Of a stretch of 62,898 bases of DNA, positions 8,668 through 17,217 are shown piece by piece (within the stretch, counting starts at the first letter, position 1; every line of letters starts with the position of its first letter). A model generated the notes under the pieces. The model made no database searches. It was not told the origin of the DNA and saw nothing but the letters and a program-made list of their open reading frames with translations. This DNA comes from a bacterium (lineage in GTDB: Bacteria > Zixibacteria > MSB-5A5 > WJJR01): assembly GCA_021813505.1 (NCBI GenBank), contig JAKAKI010000045.1:1-62898 (forward strand), given 5' to 3'. Both the position numbers and the translations under genes were made by a program.

Positions 8668-9972
8668 ATGCCTGTCCCACTGGAACGAGACCTGATCTAC
8701 GACTGGAATAAACACCAGGCCGAAATCGTCCTCTCCCCCAAGAAAGTCGAACTGGACGACGAGACTCTTCGGGACGGGCTGCAGAATCCCTCAGTCACCG
8801 ATCCGCCTGTCGAGAAGAAGATCGAGCTTCTGCACATGATGCACGATCTGGGGATCGAATCGGTTAATCTCGGTCTCCCCGGCGCCGGGCCTCGCGCCCG
8901 TGCCGACATCACGCGCATGGCCGAGATCATCCGCGATGAAAGGCTCAATCTGTTCCCGAATTGCGCGGTACGAACCGTCAAGGCCGACATCACACCACTG
9001 ATTGAGATCGTCCAGCATACCGGCGTCGCCATCGAAGCCGCGACATTCATTGGCTCCTCGCCGATTCGCCAGTACGCCGAAGAGTGGACGATGGATCACA
9101 TCCTCAAGCTCTCCGTCGAGGCCGTCGATTACGCGGTGCAAAACGGCCTTCCCGTCATGTATGTCACCGAGGACACGACGCGCGCCCGCCCGGAGGACAT
9201 CCGCCGCATGTATACCGCGGCCATCCAGGCCGGCGCCAAGCGGATCGTCGTCTGCGATACCTGCGGCCATGCGATGCCGTATGGAGTGCGCAACCTCATC
9301 AGCTTTGTGAAACAGATCGTCGCCGATTCCGGCGAGGATGTGAAGATCGACTGGCACGGCCACTCCGACCGGGGGCTGGCGGTGGTCAATTCCCTCGCGG
9401 CCATCAAGGCCGGCGTCGATCGCGTCCACGCCACCGGGCTTGGTATCGGTGAACGTGTCGGTAATACCGCGATGGACTTGCTTCTGGTAAACATGAAACT
9501 CGATGGCATCACCGACCGCAACCTGACTCGTTTGGCCGAGTACACGCGCATGGTCTCGGAAATGTGTGATGTTCCAATGCACAACATGTACCCCGTCTTC
9601 GGCCACGATGCGTTCCGCACCGCCACCGGCGTCCACGCCGCCGCGGTCATCAAGGCCAAGAACAAAGGCGACGACTGGCTGGCCGACCGGGTCTACTCAG
9701 GTGTTCCGGCAGGGCTCTTCGGACTCAAGCAGAAGATCGAGATCGGCTTCATGTCCGGCGTCTCGAATATCGTCTACTGGCTGAAAGAACACGGCGTCGA
9801 ACCGGACAAGAAACTGGTCGACGAGATCTTCACCGCCGCCAAGCAGCACAACCGCATCATGACCGACGATGAGGTCTTCAACATCGTGCGTTACCACCAG
9901 TTCGCCTCCAGCAATCTGCCCACCGACACGCTCGACGAATGGACCAAGCAGATCAAAGGCCAGGGTGCGTAG
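8668..9972 (+). CDS. HMGL-family synthase (2-isopropylmalate / homocitrate / citramalate synthase-like)
   Basis: TIM-barrel enzyme condensing an acyl-CoA with a 2-oxoacid, or the lyase reverse. Family marks: ETLRDGLQNPS (metal Asp and catalytic Arg; ordinary LeuA reads TTLRDGEQ), the HxH metal pair in DWHGHSDRGLAVVN, and GIGERVGNTAMD. At 434 residues it lacks the C-terminal regulatory domain of leucine-feedback-controlled LeuA, although a helical C-terminal accessory region follows the barrel. No leuBCD neighbours are seen; it follows acyl-CoA genes, so the substrate is uncertain. ATG at 8668 sits behind CGGAGGAACC; the upstream in-frame extension is made of repeat DNA. Confidence 0.78.
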   Translation: MPVPLERDLIYDWNKHQAEIVLSPKKVELDDETLRDGLQNPSVTDPPVEKKIELLHMMHDLGIESVNLGLPGAGPRARADITRMAEIIRDERLNLFPNCAVRTVKADITPLIEIVQHTGVAIEAATFIGSSPIRQYAEEWTMDHILKLSVEAVDYAVQNGLPVMYVTEDTTRARPEDIRRMYTAAIQAGAKRIVVCDTCGHAMPYGVRNLISFVKQIVADSGEDVKIDWHGHSDRGLAVVNSLAAIKAGVDRVHATGLGIGERVGNTAMDLLLVNMKLDGITDRNLTRLAEYTRMVSEMCDVPMHNMYPVFGHDAFRTATGVHAAAVIKAKNKGDDWLADRVYSGVPAGLFGLKQKIEIGFMSGVSNIVYWLKEHGVEPDKKLVDEIFTAAKQHNRIMTDDEVFNIVRYHQFASSNLPTDTLDEWTKQIKGQGA

Positions 9973-9974
9973 GG

Positions 9975-10045
9975 TGGGCTTGGGGCAGCATACTTCATCG
10001 GTGGTCGACAGGTAGGGTGGGCTTTGCCCACCCCTTTGCCCACCA
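9975..10045. repeat. GTAGGGTGGGC-type palindrome, two partial copies
   Basis: Immediately after the synthase stop there is AGGGTGGGCTTGGGGC, and at 10012-10033 a full palindrome GTAGGGTGGGCTTTGCCCACC. The same unit recurs at 58811-58831 and 58854-58874, defining one dispersed family. Confidence 0.7.
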
Positions 10046-10125
10046 TCCCGCACGGTGAGCCAAGCTTTGAGAGTCGCACCTCAGAAATTCGACCATACAC
10101 TCGTAGATCCACACGGGTCCTCTGT

Positions 10126-11715
10126 ATGACCGCGCGTGGATTTAGACGATGGCTCGTCATCTTGCTTGTGAGTCTGGCTGCCGCCGCTCACGCCGGAGAG
10201 TCGGCCCGACGGATTGGCAGGATCACTGTCCAAGCCTTCAATGTCTACTCACCCGAAGAGACGGCAACAGGCTTGCCTTACCGCGCGATCAACGCGCTCC
10301 ATTTCCGCACCAAAGAATCAATCATCCGACGGTTCCTGCTCTTCAAAGAGGGCGATACGCTGGCGCCATATTTGGTGACGGAAAGCGAGCGTAATCTCCG
10401 CGCCCTCCCGTTTCTGAAATCGGTGGCCATCACGACTGGGCCTGACGGCGATACCGCGGCCAATGTCACAGTCACCACGCAGGACAGTTGGACCACCGAG
10501 CCCGCCGTGTCCTTTGCGCTCAAAGGAGGGGAAACCCTCTACGGTTTCGAACTGAAGGAGAAGAGTCTGTTCGGCACCGGACGCGCGCTTCTGTTCAACT
10601 ACGACAAGCAACTCGATCGCACGGTGCGTTCCCTGATCTATCGCGATCCCATCCTGATCGGCCCGTACTGGTATGGAGAGGCATTGTTCGCATGGCTTTC
10701 CGACGGCTGGGAGAAGGCCGGTTTGATTGAGCGGCCGTTCTACACATTCACCGCCGGTTGGGCGCTCAGGACATACTTCGACGATTCCCGCCAGAGCGCG
10801 TGGATCTACCAGGACGCCCGGGTTGTCTCGCAGTTCCGCCACGCGCACACGCAATTCCAGGGACAGGTGGGCGTGGCACTTTTAGCGTCCCAACGCCTGG
10901 CCCGCCGGCTGACTTTTGGATTCGACGGAATCGATGACCGATTCGATTCAACCCAGTACCACGCGGATAATCTCCGGCCGGCCAATCGCCGGTTCCGCTA
11001 CCTGACGCTTGGCTACGAAGATGTTGCGAACGACTACCTGAAACTGAATTACGTCAATCGTGACCAGCGATTCGAGGATATCAACCTGGGACATCAGTTG
11101 ACCGCAGTGGTTGGCGTCTCCCCCAGCGCGTTCGGCACGCCACGTTCGATCCTCAGATTCTCGATGGCCGGGCAGAAAGGCTTTCGGATCGCAGAACAGT
11201 CGTATCAATTGACCAGCGTGAGCTTCGAGTCACGCTGGGATCGCCGTCCCCAGAATGCCATTCTCACGGCGACTGCCGGCTGTGTCCTTAAGTTCGAATC
11301 CCCGATCTTGCAGACCACGGTTGCCCGGCTGCAATTCAAGCAGGGATGGAATCTGGACCTGGACAAGCAGTTCTACGCCGACGAGGAGTACGGACTACGC
11401 GGCTACCGACCGTATGTCTTCGCAGGGGACATGTCGCTAATCGCGAATCTGGAGCAGAGAATCTTCTATGGTCATGAGTTGCTGCAACTGGTCTCTCCCG
11501 GCCTCGCGCTCTTCTGCGACATCGGGGCGGCCGGCCGCTCCGGTCAATGGCGCAGCATGAATTTCAACACAGATGTTGGCGTCGGCCTGCGCCTCGGACT
11601 CCCAAGAGCCGCTCAACACAATGTCATCAGGATCGATTTCGCCTACGCCCTCCGCCCCGACCCGCTTGGCAGAAAAGGCTGGCTGATCTCAATCGCCTCG
11701 AAGCAGGCGTTCTAG
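10126..11715 (+). CDS. Omp85/BamA-like outer-membrane protein with POTRA region
   Basis: 530 residues. Signal peptide (RRWLVILLVSLAAAAHAGE), then one POTRA-like segment (about residues 60-135: FKEGDTLAPYLVTESERNLRALPFLKSV followed by a strand-rich TVTTQDSW), then an amphipathic beta barrel ending in Phe as outer-membrane proteins do. LRGYRPYVFAGDMSLIANLE, late in the barrel, matches the conserved LRGY loop and following strand of Omp85 proteins. Only one POTRA-like unit is visible, so this is not the full BamA (five) and may be a smaller translocase of the same superfamily. ATG at 10126 begins the signal peptide; the upstream in-frame extension runs into repeat DNA. Confidence 0.75.
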   Translation: MTARGFRRWLVILLVSLAAAAHAGESARRIGRITVQAFNVYSPEETATGLPYRAINALHFRTKESIIRRFLLFKEGDTLAPYLVTESERNLRALPFLKSVAITTGPDGDTAANVTVTTQDSWTTEPAVSFALKGGETLYGFELKEKSLFGTGRALLFNYDKQLDRTVRSLIYRDPILIGPYWYGEALFAWLSDGWEKAGLIERPFYTFTAGWALRTYFDDSRQSAWIYQDARVVSQFRHAHTQFQGQVGVALLASQRLARRLTFGFDGIDDRFDSTQYHADNLRPANRRFRYLTLGYEDVANDYLKLNYVNRDQRFEDINLGHQLTAVVGVSPSAFGTPRSILRFSMAGQKGFRIAEQSYQLTSVSFESRWDRRPQNAILTATAGCVLKFESPILQTTVARLQFKQGWNLDLDKQFYADEEYGLRGYRPYVFAGDMSLIANLEQRIFYGHELLQLVSPGLALFCDIGAAGRSGQWRSMNFNTDVGVGLRLGLPRAAQHNVIRIDFAYALRPDPLGRKGWLISIASKQAF

Positions 11716-11720
11716 AAATC

Positions 11721-11747
11721 ATAGGTCCAATAGGCCCTATAGGTCCT
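11721..11747. repeat. 9-bp repeat triplet, block 1
   Basis: Three perfect-register 9-mers (ATAGGTCCA, ATAGGCCCT, ATAGGTCCT). The stop codon of the four-helix-bundle gene on the minus strand (11737-11739) falls inside this block. Confidence 0.85.
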
Positions 11748-12300
11748 GTTCTTCTTTCCTTCGGGCGTCGGTCCGCGCCTTGTAAAGGCGCTCCGTGAAT
11801 CCGCCCTCCTTGAGAAAGGCGCGCTCCAACTGCCGGAGCTGCTGATCCAACAGGTAGCAGGTTTGGTGGATGAGGCAGATCACAGTGTTCGCCGCCTCTT
11901 CCGCTGTCGCCTCTTCGATATAGGCCCTATAAGTCCTATAGGACCTATCCTTGTCGTACGCCAGCCGCCTGACGGCCTGCGCCGTCGGGTGATCCTTCCC
12001 CCAAAGCGGCAGGTCCCTCTGCCGCAGGAAGTCCTGATAATCAAGTAGAAGCTCTTCCAAACTCGCCCGAGCCACTCCCACCAGTTTCAGTTCTGTCTTC
12101 TTCGATGTCCCCGAGGCCTGGCTCCCCTCGGCAATATTCTGCCGTCCGCTCCGCGCCGCCTGCACCATCTGATCATGAGTGCGTGATCGCCTCTCAATGA
12201 AGCGATCACAGAATTTGACGGTGGCGTCGTAAACCAGCTCCGACTGCTGGAACGATTTGAGGCCTTTGTAGCCCCCATGCGCTGGGATGATCTCTGCCAC
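11737..12300 (-). CDS. Four-helix-bundle protein (23S intervening-sequence-protein family, suffix-domain type)
   Basis: 187 residues, mainly helical. MVQAARSGRQNIAEGSQASGTSKKTELKLVGVARASLEELL is the signature region of the bundle proteins first described from 23S rRNA intervening sequences, and the length and C-terminus (CLIHQTCYLLDQQLRQLE) fit the subgroup with an extra suffix domain. Function is unknown; association with mobile or repeat DNA is known for relatives. The codons for SYRTYRAYIE are themselves made of the 9-bp repeat found outside both gene ends. Start is GTG at 12300, abutting repeat block 3; no good ribosome site is visible. Confidence 0.82.
   Translation of the reverse strand: MAEIIPAHGGYKGLKSFQQSELVYDATVKFCDRFIERRSRTHDQMVQAARSGRQNIAEGSQASGTSKKTELKLVGVARASLEELLLDYQDFLRQRDLPLWGKDHPTAQAVRRLAYDKDRSYRTYRAYIEEATAEEAANTVICLIHQTCYLLDQQLRQLERAFLKEGGFTERLYKARTDARRKEEQDL
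11920..11946. repeat. 9-bp repeat triplet, block 2 (inside the coding region)
   Basis: Three 9-mers (ATAGGCCCT, ATAAGTCCT, ATAGGACCT) inside the four-helix-bundle gene. Because the period is three codons, the reading frame is preserved and the block encodes the Tyr-Arg-Thr/Ala pattern. Confidence 0.85.
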
Positions 12301-12304
12301 GAGT

Positions 12305-12331
12305 ATAGGTCCTATAGGTCCAATTGGTCCT
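12305..12331. repeat. 9-bp repeat triplet, block 3
   Basis: Three 9-mers (ATAGGTCCT, ATAGGTCCA, ATTGGTCCT) directly upstream of the four-helix-bundle start, between it and coaX. The block lies where the ribosome site and promoter of the minus-strand gene would be expected. Confidence 0.85.
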
Positions 12332-12409
12332 ATTCTAAAGGCCCAGTGCGCAGCCCTCCAATCACTTTGTCCAAGAACTCACCTCGAAAAAGCGCTATAC
12401 TTCAGTGCC

Positions 12410-13180
12410 ATGCCCCTGCTCCTCACCATCGACATCGGCAACACAACCACGCAGATCGGCGCCTTTGATGGCGACCGTCTCGAGTTTTCATTCCGGCTGG
12501 CCTCGACCCACACACGCACACCCGACGAAGCCGCACTGCTGTTGCGCAATGTACTGTCCGACGCCGCAGTGCAACCGGCGTCAATCACGGGAGCTGTCGC
12601 CTGCTCCGTCGTCCCGGTGCTGACTCCGGTGATTATCGCAGCGGTGAACGCAACCTGCCGCCTGACTCCGATGCTCGTGTCGCCGCATCTGAAATTGGCC
12701 GTCCGTCTCTCAGTGCCCTTCCCCGACCAGGTTGGTGCCGACCGCATCGCCAATGCCGAGGGATTCTGGGTAGAGCATCATCGCTCCGGCATTGTGGTCG
12801 ATTTCGGCACCGCCACCACATTCGACGTGATCTCCGGCGACGGCGCCTACATGGGCGGCGCCATTACCCCCGGTCTCGAGACTTCAGCGGAACGCCTTTC
12901 CCAGAAGGCAGCCCAGTTGTTCAAAGTCGGAATCGAACCGCCCGCGTCGCCGATCGGTGTCACGACCGAAGAAGCCCTCAAGTCCGGACTGTATTTCGGC
13001 GGGATTGGCGCGGTCGATGAAATCGTGCGCCGAATCTCGCTGGCGATGGGCGGCGACCCCAAGGTCATCGCTACTGGCGGACTTGCCTCAGTCATCTCCA
13101 AAGACTCCCAGACAATCCAAGCCGTCGACCCGATCCTGACCCTCAAGGGACTCCGGGCGATCTTCCAGGCCAATAGCTAA
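12410..13180 (+). CDS. coaX: Type III pantothenate kinase
   Basis: First step of coenzyme A synthesis, ATP-dependent phosphorylation of pantothenate. 256 residues, the usual length. Motifs of the ASKHA fold: TIDIGNTTTQIGAFDGD (phosphate 1), the conserved DxVGADRIANA region written DQVGADRIANA, VDFGTATTFDVIS (phosphate 2) and GGAITPGLETSAERLS. The frame is open further upstream to 12287 but that extension is encoded by the 9-bp repeat block, so I take ATG at 12410. Confidence 0.93.
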   Translation: MPLLLTIDIGNTTTQIGAFDGDRLEFSFRLASTHTRTPDEAALLLRNVLSDAAVQPASITGAVACSVVPVLTPVIIAAVNATCRLTPMLVSPHLKLAVRLSVPFPDQVGADRIANAEGFWVEHHRSGIVVDFGTATTFDVISGDGAYMGGAITPGLETSAERLSQKAAQLFKVGIEPPASPIGVTTEEALKSGLYFGGIGAVDEIVRRISLAMGGDPKVIATGGLASVISKDSQTIQAVDPILTLKGLRAIFQANS

Positions 13181-13299
13181 AATCGGGCAGCCTGTCTCAG
13201 CGCCCGTCAGGCTTCGCCATCCATCCAGAATTACAACTCATTGTAAGACAATATATTACCACTCGCAAGTCACTCGACCCGCTTCCCCCCAAAAAAAAT

Positions 13300-13329
13300 T
13301 TGCCTCGCCACCCTCGATTTTCGTATAAT
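13300..13329 (+). promoter_or_regulatory. Sigma70-type promoter of groESL
   Basis: -35 TTGCCT (13300-13305), 18-base spacer, perfect -10 TATAAT (13324-13329). The A/T-rich tract (13291-13300) just upstream could act as an UP-like element. The CIRCE operator starts 13 bases after the -10, so repressor would block the start site. Confidence 0.85.
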
Positions 13330-13342
13330 CGGCACCAGCCTA

Positions 13343-13369
13343 TTAGCACTCACCGCTTGCGAGTGCTAA
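13343..13369 (+). promoter_or_regulatory. CIRCE operator (HrcA binding site)
   Basis: Perfect inverted repeat TTAGCACTC-N9-GAGTGCTAA, identical to the consensus of the chaperone operator bound by HrcA. It lies about 87 bases before groES and overlaps the expected transcription start, predicting heat-inducible derepression of groES-groEL. hrcA itself is not in the window. Confidence 0.96.
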
Positions 13370-13455
13370 CAGGCTTTGTGAACTCGAAACGCAGGGTCGA
13401 ACTCAACTGAGTTTCAGATCAAGACAACCATAAGAGCAAGCAAAGGGAGGAAGAA

Positions 13456-13746
13456 ATGAACGTGAAGCCTCTGGCAGACCGAGTGGTAGTCAAACCGCTC
13501 GACACGGAGAAGGAAATCAAGAAGGGCGGAATCATCATCCCCGACACCGCCAAAGAGAAGCCGCAAGAGGGCGAAGTCATGGAAGTCGGCACCGGACGCC
13601 GCACCGAAGATGGCAAGATCGTTCCCCTCGAAGTCAAACGGGGCGACAAGGTGCTCTACGGCAAGTACTCGGGCACCGAAGTCACCATCGAGAACAACGA
13701 GTTTCTCATCATGCGTGAAGCCGACATCCTGGCTGTGGTCGGTTAA
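13456..13746 (+). CDS. groES: Co-chaperonin GroES
   Basis: 96 residues, full-length 10-kDa chaperonin forming the heptameric lid of GroEL. It starts [20 protein letters not shown], has the mobile loop ([19 protein letters not shown]) with the hydrophobic III tripeptide that binds GroEL, and ends [24 protein letters not shown] is strong. First gene of the CIRCE-controlled pair with groEL 53 bases downstream. Confidence 0.98.
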   Translation: MNVKPLADRVVVKPLDTEKEIKKGGIIIPDTAKEKPQEGEVMEVGTGRRTEDGKIVPLEVKRGDKVLYGKYSGTEVTIENNEFLIMREADILAVVG

Positions 13747-13799
13747 GACCGCGCACGCCAACGGTACCGCATCAATCATCAGACAGAGGAGATAGCAAT

Positions 13800-15452
13800 A
13801 TGGCAAAGATGCTCGAATTCTCAAGTGCGGCGCGGGACAAAATGAAAAGAGGCGTCGACCAACTGGCCAACACGGTCAAAATCACGCTGGGCCCCAAGGG
13901 CCGCAATGTCGTCATCGACAAGAAGTTCGGCGCCCCGACCATCACCAAGGACGGCGTCACCGTCGCGAAGGAAATCGAACTCGAAGACCACTTTGAAAAC
14001 ATGGGCGCCCAGATGGTCAAGGAAGTCGCGTCCAAGACCTCCGACATCGCCGGCGACGGCACCACCACCGCCACCGTGCTCGCCCAGGCAATCTACCGCG
14101 AAGGCCTCAAGAACGTCACCGCCGGCGCCAACCCGATGGGTCTCCAGCGCGGCATCGCGAAAGCCGTCGAGCTGATCGTGGCCGATCTCAAGCGTCAGAA
14201 GGTCGATGTCACCTCGAAGAACGAATACGCCCAAGTCGCGACCATCTCCGCCAACAATGACAAGACCATCGGCGATCTGATCGCCGACGCGATGGACAAA
14301 GTCGGCAAAGACGGCGTCATCACCGTCGAAGAAGCCAAGTCCACCGAGACCACCCTGGAATTGGTCGAAGGCATGCAGTTTGACCGCGGCTACATCTCCC
14401 CGTATTTCGTGACCGATCCGGAGGCGATGGAAGCTATCCTCGAAGATCCGGTCATCCTGATCCACGACAAGAAGATCGCGACCATGAAGGACATGCTGCC
14501 GCTTCTCGAGAAAGTTGCCCAGTTGGGCAAGCCGCTTCTCGTGATCGCCGAGGACGTCGAAGGCGAAGCGCTCGCCACCCTTGTCGTCAACAAACTGCGC
14601 GGTACCCTGCGCGTATGCGCGGTGAAAGCTCCCGGATTCGGCGACCGCCGCAAAGCCATGCTCGAGGACATCGCGATTCTGACCGGTGGCCAGGTCGTGT
14701 CTGAAGAACTCGGCTTCAAGCTTGAAAACACCGTCCTGTCACATCTGGGCAAGGCCAAGCGCGTGACCGTCGACAAAGACAATACAACGATCGTCGAGGG
14801 CACCGGCGCTTCCGACAAGATCAAGGGCCGCATCGGCCAGATCCGCAAGCAGATCGAAGAGACGACCTCCGACTACGACAAAGAGAAGCTGCAGGAACGT
14901 CTGGCCAAGCTGGCCGGCGGCGTGGCCGTTATCAATGTCGGCGCTGCCACTGAAGTCGAAATGAAGGAAAAGAAGGCGCGTGTCGAAGATGCGCTCCATG
15001 CGACCCGTGCCGCGGCCGAAGAAGGCATCGTCCCCGGTGGCGGCGTGGCCCTGCTGCGCGCCCTCAGTTCGCTTGAGAAAATCAACGGCAAGGGCGGCGA
15101 CGACGAAGCCATCGGTGTTAACATCGTCCGCAAAGCGCTCGAAGAGCCAATGCGCCTGATCGCCGAGAACGCCGGTGTCGAAGGCTCGATCGTGGTCAAC
15201 CGCGTCAAGTCTGAGAAGGGCAGCTTCGGTTACAACGCCCTGACTGACGTCTACGAGGACATGATCAAGGCCGGCGTCATCGATCCGACCAAGGTCACGC
15301 GGATCGCGCTGGAAAACGCGGCGTCGATTGCCTCGCTGCTTCTGACCACCGAAGCCATGATCACCGACAAGCCGGAGAAGAAGTCTGCTCCGATGCCCGG
15401 TGGCCCCGGCGGTATGGGCGGCATGGGCGGCGGCGGCTACGACGACTTCTAA
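13800..15452 (+). CDS. groEL: Chaperonin GroEL
   Basis: 60-kDa ATP-dependent chaperonin, 550 residues. Visible: [12 protein letters not shown] and [14 protein letters not shown] of the nucleotide pocket, the apical-domain region around [30 protein letters not shown], and a C-terminal Gly-Gly-Met tail ([13 protein letters not shown]) before YDDF. RBS AGAGGAGAT. A strong hairpin terminator follows at 15483. Confidence 0.98.
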   Translation: MAKMLEFSSAARDKMKRGVDQLANTVKITLGPKGRNVVIDKKFGAPTITKDGVTVAKEIELEDHFENMGAQMVKEVASKTSDIAGDGTTTATVLAQAIYREGLKNVTAGANPMGLQRGIAKAVELIVADLKRQKVDVTSKNEYAQVATISANNDKTIGDLIADAMDKVGKDGVITVEEAKSTETTLELVEGMQFDRGYISPYFVTDPEAMEAILEDPVILIHDKKIATMKDMLPLLEKVAQLGKPLLVIAEDVEGEALATLVVNKLRGTLRVCAVKAPGFGDRRKAMLEDIAILTGGQVVSEELGFKLENTVLSHLGKAKRVTVDKDNTTIVEGTGASDKIKGRIGQIRKQIEETTSDYDKEKLQERLAKLAGGVAVINVGAATEVEMKEKKARVEDALHATRAAAEEGIVPGGGVALLRALSSLEKINGKGGDDEAIGVNIVRKALEEPMRLIAENAGVEGSIVVNRVKSEKGSFGYNALTDVYEDMIKAGVIDPTKVTRIALENAASIASLLLTTEAMITDKPEKKSAPMPGGPGGMGGMGGGGYDDF

Positions 15453-15482
15453 ACCGTCTGCCAAATGCTCTGACAAGAACAC

Positions 15483-15515
15483 CCCCGCGCCGGCTTCCGG
15501 CGCGGGGTTTTGTTT
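15483..15515 (+). terminator. Rho-independent terminator of groESL
   Basis: 11-bp perfect G/C stem (CCCCGCGCCGG / CCGGCGCGGGG) with a CTT loop followed by TTTTGTTT. It lies between groEL and the convergent ATPase gene. Confidence 0.93.
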
Positions 15516-15522
15516 GATCGCT

Positions 15523-17031
15523 TCATCTCAAGAGCATGAGGGTGGAAAGCGGAAGCGCGACAATGCGCGGGTCGTCGACACCCGCATCATCAGTTTGTGT
15601 GATTAACAGCCCAAACGGAGCGTTGTTGACCTTCTTCTCAACGAATGTGCGCAGCCCCTCCGTGTCCCGCAGCGGGTCTATTCGCCTCTGATACTTCACT
15701 TCGAGAGGAATGCGCTTGGTGCCAATCGTGAGAACGAAATCAACCTCGGGTTCTCCTCCCCGCTCCGGCAGGTGGGCGATGTCCAGGCCCGAGATCGCGG
15801 ATAGAGTCGCCCCAACCACACTCTCCGCGATGTGACCCGCCAGGCTCGTCAAATGGGGCTGTTCCTCCAGCTTGTCTGGGTCAAGCGGGATGATCTCTTG
15901 GAGCCAACTCGCCCGCAGACCGTGGTCCGCCAGACAGATCTTGGAGTTCCCCCTCCTCTTCTTAAGGCGGATCTCCAATGGATCGATCAAGTACAGGAGC
16001 AGGGTCTCAGCAAGAAACCTCATATAGTGATCGATACGTTGAGGACCCACGTTGCCTGACAAAGCCCGCTGAGCCTCACGCGCCAGCACGCTCATTCCGG
16101 GCGACTGGCCAGCGTATCGGCACGCCAGGCGGAACACTTCCTGCAGGAGATGCTCATCACGTTTCCGGCCCCTCTCTCCAACGCGCAGGTCATGCTGGAT
16201 CACGCGCCGGATTACATTCTCGTTCAACTGATCCGCCAACTGGCCCCACGGTACGTCTGCCTTCTCGTGGACAAGCGGGTACCCGCCTCGTTCGGAAAAC
16301 GAGCGGAACGTCTCATCTCGCCCCGGCTTCTGCTGGAGACCGTGTACAACCAGGTCCTGCCAGAAGTCCCTTCGTGCAAGTGATTCCAACCCATTGTTAG
16401 GAAGGAAGGGTTTGCCCACGTCGATCGCATGGAAAATGCCGATCTCAGTGAGTGACAAAACACCCACTTCGATCGTTGTGATACGTCCTGCAAGGCTGTC
16501 CCGTCCTCTCTCGATTCTTAGAGCGGAGCTCCCCGTTACGAGCGCTTGTGTGGTTGAGGCATCAACCAGGGACTTCAACTGAGGTGCCCAACCCTCGATG
16601 TTTTGAACCTCATCAAAGAAGAGAAAGGCTGGCTTGCCCTCGTGGGCGGCCTCGTTGAGCGTCTTTCGCAGAATAGCTCCCTCAAACCAATCTACCAATC
16701 GCGGAATGGGTTCCGGAAGGCCCGACAACTCTGCGAGCTCATCGCACTGCACGCGAAAGAGCCGGTCGGGGGAGATTCCCGACGCGAGCAGATCCTGCAA
16801 CACATGACGCTGCGCAATTGTCTTGCCGATCTGACGCGGGCCACGGACCACGATAATCGGGGCCAGACGTGTCGTAAGTCGCTTGTGGATGGCACTCACC
16901 AGGTGCCGCCGTGTAACAGGCAGGAGCGGCATCGGGAGGCCTTCCCACCACGGGTTCATGCGACGCAGGTCTCTCACCAAGCCGTCCGTGAGTTTCATCT
17001 CGGAAAAAAGGAATGGGTCGCGCTTGGTCAA
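15523..17031 (-). CDS. ATP-binding protein of the AAA / DUF4143 family
   Basis: About 500 residues in the usual two-part layout: an N-terminal P-loop ATPase (Walker A VVRGPRQIGKTIAQ, Walker B FLFFDEVQNIEGW, sensor LVTGSSAL) and a C-terminal DUF4143 region with a degraded PD-(D/E)XK-like fold (EVDFVLTIGTKRIPLEVKYQ). Cellular role is undefined; relatives are scattered, often transferred and sometimes compared to toxin-antitoxin-like ATPases. Start uncertain: TTG at 17031 has GGAGG at 8 bases, ATG at 16998 begins MKLTDGLVRDLRR, and the frame extends to a GTG at 17067. Convergent with groEL, probably an independent insertion. Confidence 0.85.
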   Translation of the reverse strand: MTKRDPFLFSEMKLTDGLVRDLRRMNPWWEGLPMPLLPVTRRHLVSAIHKRLTTRLAPIIVVRGPRQIGKTIAQRHVLQDLLASGISPDRLFRVQCDELAELSGLPEPIPRLVDWFEGAILRKTLNEAAHEGKPAFLFFDEVQNIEGWAPQLKSLVDASTTQALVTGSSALRIERGRDSLAGRITTIEVGVLSLTEIGIFHAIDVGKPFLPNNGLESLARRDFWQDLVVHGLQQKPGRDETFRSFSERGGYPLVHEKADVPWGQLADQLNENVIRRVIQHDLRVGERGRKRDEHLLQEVFRLACRYAGQSPGMSVLAREAQRALSGNVGPQRIDHYMRFLAETLLLYLIDPLEIRLKKRRGNSKICLADHGLRASWLQEIIPLDPDKLEEQPHLTSLAGHIAESVVGATLSAISGLDIAHLPERGGEPEVDFVLTIGTKRIPLEVKYQRRIDPLRDTEGLRTFVEKKVNNAPFGLLITQTDDAGVDDPRIVALPLSTLMLLR

Positions 17032-17217
17032 GAAGTGCACCTCCTTCGCCAAAACAAAGTACAGCACTGCGGTCTATCATTCAAGAGTGCATACCAATGA
17101 GGGGCTGGGGTTGGGATAGTTGCCGGTTGGTGGCAGTCGATGGGCCGAGCATGGCCCGAACTTCTGCCCTGCCCCCCACCCTCCCGATTAGCTATACTTC
17201 ACCCAGGAGGTGTGGGC

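Noticed and set aside
12287-12409. N-terminal extension of coaX with repeated Gly-Pro-Ile
   Set aside because: Encoded by the 9-bp repeat block; CoaX homologues start at the equivalent of 12410.
13821-14465. Minus-strand frame (214 codons) in groEL
   Set aside because: Antisense to groEL; Asp/Gly/Val-rich composition typical of a shadow frame.
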